53,083 bases of DNA, from assembly GCF_014219065.1 (NCBI RefSeq), contig NZ_JACLGO010000031.1:1-53083 (forward strand), given 5' to 3'. This document shows, piece by piece, positions 47,554 through 53,083 of the stretch. Source of the stretch: Halopseudomonas xiamenensis (GTDB taxonomy: Bacteria > Pseudomonadota > Gammaproteobacteria > Pseudomonadales > Pseudomonadaceae). The notes below the pieces were generated by a model that saw nothing but the letters and a program-made list of their open reading frames with translations, ran no database searches and was not told the DNA's origin. Each line of letters opens with the position of its first letter. Positions within the stretch are counted from its first letter, which is position 1. Both the position numbers and the translations under genes were made by a program.

Positions 47554-47671
47554 ATCAGTATTGTCCCTTGCCCCAACCACCCATCGCCAAAGCATCCGGC
47601 GAGACCGACCATCGTCTAAGCTCGGACAGCGTGTCCTCTGCTTCGCAAACTGCTATATAACAGGAGGCAAC

Positions 47672-48025
47672 ATGAGCTATATCGATGGGTTTGTCGTCCC
47701 GGTCCCGCGGGACCGACTGGATGATTATCTGAAACTGGCGCAACAGGCAGGAGCAATATGGAAAGAGTACGGCGCTCTCGAATACGTCGAAAGTCTCGCA
47801 GACGACGTGCCAGAAGGCGAACATACCTCCTTTTCCTTGAGCGTCAAATTGCAGCCTGGCGAGATCGTGGTGTTCTCATGGATCGTCTACGCCGGAAAAG
47901 AAGATAGGGACCGCATCCTCGCCCAGGTCATGGCCGACCCGCGCCTCAAGGCCGACCCGGAAAACATGCCCTTCGATGGCAAGCGCATGTTCTGGGGCGG
48001 CTTTCGCGAGGCCGTCCGTCTGTAA
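47672..48025 (+). CDS. DUF1428 family protein (YbaA-like)
   Basis: A 117-aa protein, MSYIDGFVVPVPRDRLDDYLKLAQQAG..., with the conserved FDGKRMFWGGFRE near the end. It has a ferredoxin-like dimeric alpha/beta-barrel fold by family; no biochemical role is established. AGGAGG 4 nt before the ATG gives a strong start. Confidence 0.9.
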   Translation: MSYIDGFVVPVPRDRLDDYLKLAQQAGAIWKEYGALEYVESLADDVPEGEHTSFSLSVKLQPGEIVVFSWIVYAGKEDRDRILAQVMADPRLKADPENMPFDGKRMFWGGFREAVRL

Positions 48026-48133
48026 GCAGACCACTCAGGGAAATGAATGACCGGCGGCTCGCCGCAGCTATGGCGCAGCGCAGGGCCGCCGGCTAGAATA
48101 CGCCACGTTTTTTCCGACACGCCGTGGCCCCTG

Positions 48134-49477
48134 ATGACTGAAACCGCAACCCCCACCAAGAAGAACCCCAGTGTAGGGTTCGTATCCCTCGGCTGCCCGA
48201 AAGCGCTGGTCGATTCCGAACGCATTCTCACCCAGCTGCGCACCGAAGGCTATGACGTGGTGCCCAGCTACGAAGGTGCCGACGTGGTGGTGGTCAACAC
48301 CTGCGGCTTCATCGACTCGGCCAAGGCCGAATCGCTGGATGCCATCGGCGAGGCGATCGCCGAGAATGGCCGGGTCATCGTCACCGGCTGCATGGGCGTC
48401 GAGGAAGGCACCATCCGCGATGTGCACCCCAGCGTGCTGGCGGTGACCGGTCCGCAGCAGTACGAGCAGGTGGTCAATGCGGTGCATGAGGTGGTACCTC
48501 CGAAGACCGATCACAATCCGCTGATCGATCTGGTACCGCCGCAGGGCATCAAGCTGACGCCGCGTCACTATGCCTACCTGAAGATTTCCGAGGGCTGCAA
48601 CCACAGCTGCAGCTTCTGCATCATCCCGTCGATGCGCGGCAAGCTGGTCAGCCGTCCGGTCGGTGAGGTGCTCAGCGAAGCCGAGCGCCTGGTCAAGTCA
48701 GGCGTGCGGGAGCTGCTGGTCATCTCCCAGGACACCAGTGCCTATGGCGTGGACATCAAGTACCGCACCGGCTTCTGGAACGGCCGCCCGGTCAAGTCAC
48801 GCATGACCGAGCTGTGCGAAGCGCTCAGCGAGCTGGGCGTCTGGGTACGCCTGCACTATGTCTACCCCTATCCGCACGTCGATGAACTGATCCCGCTGAT
48901 GGCCGAGGGCAAGATCCTCCCTTACCTGGATATCCCCTTCCAGCACGCCAGCCCCAAGGTGCTCAAGGCGATGAAGCGTCCGGCCTTCGAAGACAAGACC
49001 CTGGCACGGATCAAGAGCTGGCGGGAAATCTGCCCGGAACTGACCATCCGCTCGACCTTCATCGTCGGCTTCCCCGGCGAGACCGAGGAGGACTTCCAGT
49101 ACCTGCTCGACTGGCTCAGCGAAGCCCAGCTCGATCGCGTCGGCTGCTTCCAGTATTCTCCGGTGGACGGCGCCCCCGCCGAACAGCTGGGCCTGGAAGC
49201 GGTACCCGATGAGATCAAGCAGGACCGCTGGGAGCGCTTCATGGCCCACCAGCAGGCCATCTCCACCGCGCGCCTGCAGCTGAAGATCGGCAAGGTCATC
49301 CAGGTGGTCATCGATGAGGTCGACGAAGAAGGCCCGATTGCACGCTCCATGGCCGATGCGCCGGAGATCGACGGCAATGTCTATATCGACACCGACGAGC
49401 CGTTGAACCCGGGGGATATCGTCAGTGTGCGGGTGACGGCGGCTGATGAGTATGATCTGTGGGCGGAGCTGGTCTGA
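48134..49477 (+). CDS. rimO: Ribosomal protein uS12 methylthiotransferase RimO
   Basis: A 447-aa radical-SAM enzyme that methylthiolates Asp of ribosomal protein S12. The N-terminal UPF0004 domain has [17 protein letters not shown] and [13 protein letters not shown] with three auxiliary-cluster cysteines. The radical-SAM motif is CNHSCSFC (Cys 155, 159, 162), and the C-terminal TRAM domain is [29 protein letters not shown]. The ATG at 48134 ([23 protein letters not shown]) fits the family. Confidence 0.96.
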   Translation: MTETATPTKKNPSVGFVSLGCPKALVDSERILTQLRTEGYDVVPSYEGADVVVVNTCGFIDSAKAESLDAIGEAIAENGRVIVTGCMGVEEGTIRDVHPSVLAVTGPQQYEQVVNAVHEVVPPKTDHNPLIDLVPPQGIKLTPRHYAYLKISEGCNHSCSFCIIPSMRGKLVSRPVGEVLSEAERLVKSGVRELLVISQDTSAYGVDIKYRTGFWNGRPVKSRMTELCEALSELGVWVRLHYVYPYPHVDELIPLMAEGKILPYLDIPFQHASPKVLKAMKRPAFEDKTLARIKSWREICPELTIRSTFIVGFPGETEEDFQYLLDWLSEAQLDRVGCFQYSPVDGAPAEQLGLEAVPDEIKQDRWERFMAHQQAISTARLQLKIGKVIQVVIDEVDEEGPIARSMADAPEIDGNVYIDTDEPLNPGDIVSVRVTAADEYDLWAELV

Positions 49478-49544
49478 CACCAGCCCGTCCCGCCTGGACA
49501 AACGATCAGCGCTTCGCCTGCCGCGTTCCGATTACCCGGCAGGG

Positions 49545-50870
49545 CTAGCGCATATCGAACAGTTCCTGATGGAAGTTGGCCGAGTCCAGCCCGCACTCGG
49601 TCAGCCCCTCACGCAGCGCTTTACCGAAACCGCTGGGGCCACAGAACCAGATTGAGGCCTCCTGCCATTGCGGCACCGCCTCGCGCAGTTGATCCGCCGT
49701 GAGGCGACCATCCCGCTCACTGAAGACTATGTGCAGCCGGACCCCGGCCTGCTCGGCCAGACGTGTGAGCCGCTCAATGAAGCCAGGGTCAGGTTCGGCG
49801 GTACTGTACCAGAGGTCGATCTCACGACCATCCGGCTGTACCGCCAGCGCCTGCAGGCGAGCCATGAAAGGGGTGATACCTATACCACCACCAATCCAGA
49901 TCTGCCGCTGCTGCGGTCCGCCGAAATCGAAACAGCCATAGGGTCCCTCTACAATAGCCATCTGACCGACTCTCAGCACTTCTGGCAGGGTACGTGTGTA
50001 ATCACCCAGTTCCTTGATATGGAAACACAGCTTGCCACGATGATCCCAGCATGAAGACAGGGTAAAGGGGTGGGCACCCTCCTTATGGTCGAAGGTAACA
50101 AAGGCGAATTGTCCAGCCTGATGCGGCATCCAGCGATCGCGAAGCTGAATGCCCACCTGGAGCACATGGTTGTCCCTGAAATACTCCAGCGCATCCACTA
50201 TCCCGACCGCCCGCATCCGACGACCGATACCTCCCACCAGGGAAACCACCGCAGCGATGCTTCCACCCAGCATCAACAGCGCCATTACCATGCCCAGGGC
50301 GGTCGGCCACTGGGCCGGCTTCATCAGTACGATAGAGTGATAGACCAGGACCAGGTACACCAGAGCCAGCAGGCGGTGAGTCCGGAAGAAGTAGCGGTAA
50401 GGGAAATACCTGATCAGCGCCAGTAGAATCAGCACCACTGCCGCATAGAAGGCCCACTCCCCTACCTGCTCGGCAAACCCATGCTGCAAGTTGAACCACT
50501 CCACCAGCCAGGACTGGGGCGGCTTGGGCCCCTTGGATGGCTTGACCAGCATCCCCCAACCAACCAGCCATCTCGGCACCTCCACCCACAGCCAGTGGAC
50601 GATAGAGAGTGCCAGCGCCGTCACCCCTAACCACTTGTGCAGCCGGTAGCTCTTGTCCAGCCCGCCGAGAAAGGGCTCCATCCGGGACGGACGCAACGCC
50701 AGCATCATGCCCACACTCATGGCCCCCATGGCCAGGACACCGGTGAAATTGATCATCGCGGAACGGAATGGAAAGAACTGCAGCGGCGTCTGCAACAGAT
50801 TGCCTGTCAGCAGCCACAGCAGCACCAGAGCAGCGAATAACAGTACGTAGATAGTACGGATGTACTTCAT
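49545..50870 (-). CDS. Ferric-reductase-like transmembrane flavohaem protein
   Basis: About 441 aa. The N-terminal half has six membrane helices, with haem-binding histidines in RLHKWLGVTALALSIVHWLW and RTHRLLALVYLVLVYHSIVL. The C-terminal half is an FAD/NAD(P)H reductase domain: HPFTLSS for FAD, GGGIGITPFMARLQAL and FCGPSGFGKALREGL for the nicotinamide cofactor. It would move electrons across the inner membrane, perhaps to ferric iron or an unknown acceptor. GGGGAG precedes the ATG at 50870. It is the last intact chromosomal gene before the decayed region. Confidence 0.88.
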   Translation of the reverse strand: MKYIRTIYVLLFAALVLLWLLTGNLLQTPLQFFPFRSAMINFTGVLAMGAMSVGMMLALRPSRMEPFLGGLDKSYRLHKWLGVTALALSIVHWLWVEVPRWLVGWGMLVKPSKGPKPPQSWLVEWFNLQHGFAEQVGEWAFYAAVVLILLALIRYFPYRYFFRTHRLLALVYLVLVYHSIVLMKPAQWPTALGMVMALLMLGGSIAAVVSLVGGIGRRMRAVGIVDALEYFRDNHVLQVGIQLRDRWMPHQAGQFAFVTFDHKEGAHPFTLSSCWDHRGKLCFHIKELGDYTRTLPEVLRVGQMAIVEGPYGCFDFGGPQQRQIWIGGGIGITPFMARLQALAVQPDGREIDLWYSTAEPDPGFIERLTRLAEQAGVRLHIVFSERDGRLTADQLREAVPQWQEASIWFCGPSGFGKALREGLTECGLDSANFHQELFDMR

Positions 50871-50977
50871 TTGAAACTCCCCGGCACAAGCCACAGCGTG
50901 GCCGAAAATACCAGTACGACAGCAGTGTCATTGTAGTCGGATAGATACGATAGCGACTTGATAAGGAGCAAGGAGGA

Positions 50978-51025
50978 ATGGATAAGCCAGAAAAGCCCGA
51001 GTTACCTGAGAGGTCACCACGGTAG
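50978..51025 (+). other. 15-codon open frame with strong ribosome-binding site, probable junction scar
   Basis: AAGGAGGA is followed by an ATG at 50978 and a frame (MDKPEKPELPERSPR) that stops at 51025, overlapping the start of the GspF remnant. It may be the beginning of a gene whose remainder was lost, or a chance frame. The stretch 50871-50977 holds only promoter-like sequence for the reductase. Confidence 0.3.
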
Positions 51026-51353
51026 AAATAACAAAGCCGCTCGAAAGCCAGGCCCAGCAACGCCTGCAGGGCGCCGCCACACTGATCCGTAAAGGCCATG
51101 CGCTGTCCAGCGCCCTGCAGAGCCAATCGCCCACCACACCGGTCTCGGTGCGCATGCTGCGCGCCGGCGAGCAAGCCGGCAACCTGGGCCTGATGATGGA
51201 ACGCACCGCCGATTTCTACGACGAGGAAATCAGCCGCTGGATAGACTGGTTCGTACGGCTCTTCGAACCACTGCTGATGACCTTCATCGGATCGGGGTCA
51301 TAGTGATATTGATGTACATCCCGATATTCGAGTTGGCGTCGAGTATTCAGTGA
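51010..51353 (+). pseudogene. C-terminal remnant of a GspF/PilC type II secretion-family protein, frameshifted
   Basis: The frame from about 51034 reads ...RKGHALSSALQSQ, VRMLRAGEQAGNLGLMMERTADFYDEEI, then FVRLFEPLLMTFIG. This is the end of the second T2SSF domain, with its last membrane helix. A single-base frameshift near 51290 moves the rest, IGVIVILMYIPIFELASSIQ, to another frame ending at 51353. The first three-quarters of the gene are absent, and no start or partner gsp/pil genes are present. It is a relic. Confidence 0.75.
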
Positions 51354-51432
51354 TGAGGTCGTGAATTACAAGAAGCTATTGCCGAAGGGCGTCCATTGAT
51401 GGAGACGCTTGAAAGGCAAACGCAGAACTAAC

Positions 51433-51875
51433 CTATCGTATCCGCGCCAGGGTCTCGAGCAACTGGCGAAGATCCTCCATCTCCCAGGCCGGCCTGGGAC
51501 TGCAGGTCAGGTAGACCAGGAAGGTCCGCCACAAACGCTCATCTGCACGCGGTCCCGGCCACGACTGGCAATCAACCGGGTTACCGCTCGGGTGCCCTCT
51601 GCCGCCGAGGTCTGCACCTGCAGGCGGAGTGGCGCTCCCCTCAGGGACTCTGCAAGCCGTCCAAGGGCCGCTTCGATCTGCTGTACGTCGTGGGCATAGT
51701 CCTGCACCGGCAGCCAGGTAAGATCGATGTCCACGGACAAGCGTGGCAGGTCATGCTCGAACAGGTTGATAGCCGTTCCGCCCTTGAGCGCGAAACCGGG
51801 CTCAAGGGCCAACAGTGGCAGGATTTCGACCAGCAACTTTACCCGGTCCGTGTAGCGTCTATCCCAGTTGCTCAT
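51433..51875 (-). pseudogene. AbiEii-type nucleotidyltransferase toxin with internal deletion
   Basis: From the ATG at 51875 the frame reads MSNWDRRYTDRVKLLVEILP, then ALKGGTAINLFEHDLPRLSVDIDLTW. The nucleotidyltransferase motifs GGTAxNLF and SxDIDL are both present. After SRGRDRVQM (about residue 112) the sequence jumps, out of frame, to DERLWRTFLVYLTCSPRP... ending RIR at 51433, which resembles the normal C-terminus of the family. More than 100 codons that belong between them are missing. The toxin should be inactive. Its start overlaps the end of the antitoxin gene by 17 bp. Confidence 0.75.
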
Positions 51876-52680
51876 CCAGATCCGCCGGCAAGGTGATGTG
51901 GTAGGTCGGGTGCAGGCGGCCACCGGGCACCAGAGAGCGTTTGCCTCGCCCGAGGTCGACACTCTCCAGGGAAACATGGGGCAGCCAGGCGTGGCCATGG
52001 CGCTGCGCCAGCGCCAGGAACAGGCGTTTGGCCTTGATGCTGCGGCAATGCTGCAGCAGCGCTTCTACTCGTTTAGGTCGCAGGTTGGCCATGCCCTGCA
52101 TAAGGGCATCCGCCTCGTAGACCAAGGCAGCATCCGGCGGAGCATCGCACAGCTCCAGCATCGCCCGTTCCGGCGTGGCGAAGACCAGCCCATCGGCCTC
52201 ACTGTCATGGGAAAGGCGCTCAAGCCCTCTTTCGCGCAGTGCATCATCCGTCGCCTCTGTGGAGAAATACAGCGGCGGGAAATCGAAGGGCCTCTTGCCA
52301 CAACCGACGACGTGCTCCTTTAGTGGCAGCCTGCCCACCCACCCGGGGAGACGCCCCGGGCCATAGAGTGTTACGGTCGCCGAAGCCCCCAGGCGCAAGT
52401 AGTGTTCATGGCCCCGCCATGCCAAGGCGAAACGCCCTCCCACATGCAGTGGCAACCCTTCGCCAACCTGCAAGGCGCGCAGCACGCCCTGCCATGACAG
52501 GCGCCCCCCTTTGCGAAAGTAGACACCACGGGCAGGCGACTCCAGCCAACCGCTGGCTATATAGCGAGCGACCAGGTTGCTGGCATAACCGTGCTCACGC
52601 AGCCAACGACTGGTAACCAGCGTCGAGTCGCCAAGGCTTGCCAGCAGTCGGTTTATCTTTCCAGTGTTTTGATCACTCAT
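51859..52680 (-). CDS. AbiEi-type antitoxin/transcriptional regulator
   Basis: About 273 aa. The N-terminal winged-helix part (NRLLASLGDSTLVTSRWLREHGYASNLVARYIASGWLESPARGVYFRKG) and the C-terminal half match the AbiEi antitoxin of type IV abortive-infection systems (AbiE). It would repress its own operon and oppose the AbiEii toxin. The gene is intact although its toxin is not. The ATG at 52680 lacks a clear ribosome-binding site. A minus-strand TATAAT (52724-52719) lies 38 bp upstream. Confidence 0.8.
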   Translation of the reverse strand: MSDQNTGKINRLLASLGDSTLVTSRWLREHGYASNLVARYIASGWLESPARGVYFRKGGRLSWQGVLRALQVGEGLPLHVGGRFALAWRGHEHYLRLGASATVTLYGPGRLPGWVGRLPLKEHVVGCGKRPFDFPPLYFSTEATDDALRERGLERLSHDSEADGLVFATPERAMLELCDAPPDAALVYEADALMQGMANLRPKRVEALLQHCRSIKAKRLFLALAQRHGHAWLPHVSLESVDLGRGKRSLVPGGRLHPTYHITLPADLDEQLG

Positions 52681-52698
52681 GATGACTAAAATATAGCG

Positions 52699-52724
52699 TG
52701 CATAAACAGCATGCAAATATTATA
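52699..52724 (-). promoter_or_regulatory. Promoter/operator region of the AbiE operon
   Basis: TGCAT (52699-52703) and ATGCA (52711-52715) form an inverted repeat just downstream of a minus-strand TATAAT (52724-52719). A further ATGCAA is at 52735. No good -35 is spaced correctly. AbiEi proteins are known to bind inverted repeats at their promoters. Confidence 0.45.
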
Positions 52725-52738
52725 AGTTTATAGAATGC

Positions 52739-52769
52739 AAAAATCAGTCACTTTAAGTGACTAAAAAAA
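52739..52769 (-). terminator. Short palindrome with A/T-runs, possible minus-strand terminator
   Basis: AGTCACTT-T-AAGTGACT (52746-52762) is a perfect palindrome. On the minus strand it is followed by GATTTTT. It would separate the AbiE operon from anything transcribed leftward out of the intron. Confidence 0.5.
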
Positions 52770-52834
52770 GCGATGAGAAATCTTCTGTAGTGGTCTACTA
52801 ATCCCGGACACCAACTTGAGCGGCACAATCGCCT

Positions 52835-52960
52835 GTGGCAAAAACATCGCCCTGGAAGGCCATCCGCATTCTCAACCTATGCGCCTGGAAGTGGCTGGAC
52901 GAAGAGAAAAGACCCTGGCTCGACATGGTGGTCAAGCCGGTCATTGAGGGCCGGCGCTGA
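52835..52960 (+). pseudogene. Short remnant, possibly of a tyrosine recombinase
   Basis: A 41-codon frame from a GTG at 52835 reads AIRILNLCAWKWLDEEKRP followed by WLDMVVKPVIEGRR and a stop. The helix ILNLxAxKWxDEexxPWL resembles the core-binding domain of phage-type integrases, but the catalytic domain is absent and the match is from memory only. Either a decayed integrase or a chance frame. The stretches on both sides (52770-52834, 52961-53008) show no gene. Confidence 0.35.
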
Positions 52961-53008
52961 CGATACTGAGGAGGAAGGCTGGATAAAAAGTCCCGCAAAA
53001 GTCCCTGA

Positions 53009-53083
53009 ATCGAGTAGGAGGCGGCTTCACAGCCGCCGTCCTCTCACACCACCGTACGTACGGTTCCGTATACGGCGGTTCAG
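53009..53083 (-). mobile_element. 3' end of a group II intron (domains V and VI)
   Basis: Read on the minus strand, domain V is ACCGCCGTA and TACGGTGGT as the lower helix, a two-base CG bulge on the 3' side, and TACG-GAAC-CGTA as the capped upper helix (53079-53048). Domain VI follows: GAG-AGGA-GGCGGCT, loop GTGA, AGCCGCC-TCCT, a bulged A, then CTC. The bulged A (53015) lies 7 nt from the end and would be the branch point. The intron would end at 53009 with ...GAT. The CGC near the base of domain V suggests a bacterial IIC-like or similar class. The reverse transcriptase part lies beyond the window. Confidence 0.85.

Noticed and set aside
47651..47660. TGCTATATAA as promoter of the DUF1428 gene
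   Set aside because: The start it predicts lies inside the ribosome-binding site, about 6 nt before the ATG, so it cannot be the main promoter for a normally translated gene.
52790..52815. Insertion-sequence end (TAGTGGTCTACTAATCCCGG)
   Set aside because: It recalls terminal repeats of some IS3-family elements, but no partner repeat or transposase is visible, so it is not reported as a feature.

Overview
This is a chromosome segment of high GC content with gene content and protein sequences typical of Pseudomonadaceae. Diagnostic genes are the etfB/ETF-QO divergent pair, the ftsK-lolA-rarA-crcB-serS-cysG-corA run, aat-bpt-infA, miaE, an acnB starting LEAYRKH, and rimO. The genus is inferred from remembered protein similarity; no search was run. 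Genes are dense, and most of the window is ordinary core genome. The last 2.2 kb, at the right end, is a decayed mobile region.

Layout. 1-2.1 kb: partial etfB and divergent ETF-QO, which pass electrons from acyl-CoA dehydrogenases to ubiquinone, followed by a terminator and two kinds of intergenic repeat. 2.3-8.3 kb: a YkgJ-type cysteine-cluster protein, a serine hydrolase, a RIO-type kinase, ArfB, an exported protein, a class I amidotransferase and a DUF4105 membrane protein. 8.4-15.6 kb: a minus-strand cluster with a winged-helix regulator overlapping a membrane protein gene, then exbB-exbD-tonB, a large LprI-like/ankyrin lipoprotein and a phospholipase D-type lipoprotein. This is the best candidate for an uncharacterised envelope system. 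15.7-20.7 kb: a chemoreceptor and two divergent L,D-transpeptidase-fold genes. 20.6-29.4 kb: the corA/cysG/serS/crcB/rarA/lolA/ftsK run, interrupted by one palindromic element. 29.5-31.3 kb: aat, bpt and infA. 31.5-36.3 kb: an acyl-CoA dehydrogenase with a divergent LysR regulator, a solute-binding protein, MiaE and a tandem universal stress protein behind an Anr/FNR-like box. 36.6-39.2 kb: acnB.

39.3-43.0 kb: a MerR-type regulator with a divergent SDR-like gene, facing an operon of an exported acetoacetate-decarboxylase-like protein and a saccharopine-dehydrogenase-like protein. Both transcription units start at promoters with the 19-bp spacer typical of MerR control. 43.4-47.4 kb: a TetR regulator with two palindromic operators, divergent from a Baeyer-Villiger monooxygenase, a short-chain dehydrogenase and an alpha/beta hydrolase. 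This gene set would suit conversion of an alcohol to a ketone, then to an ester, then to an acid plus an alcohol. 47.7-50.9 kb: a DUF1428 protein, RimO and a ferric-reductase-like flavohaem protein.

50.9-53.1 kb: a frameshifted GspF/PilC C-terminal remnant, an intact AbiEi-type antitoxin whose AbiEii toxin has an internal deletion, a fragment resembling a tyrosine recombinase, and the 3' end (domains V and VI) of a group II intron that runs off the window.
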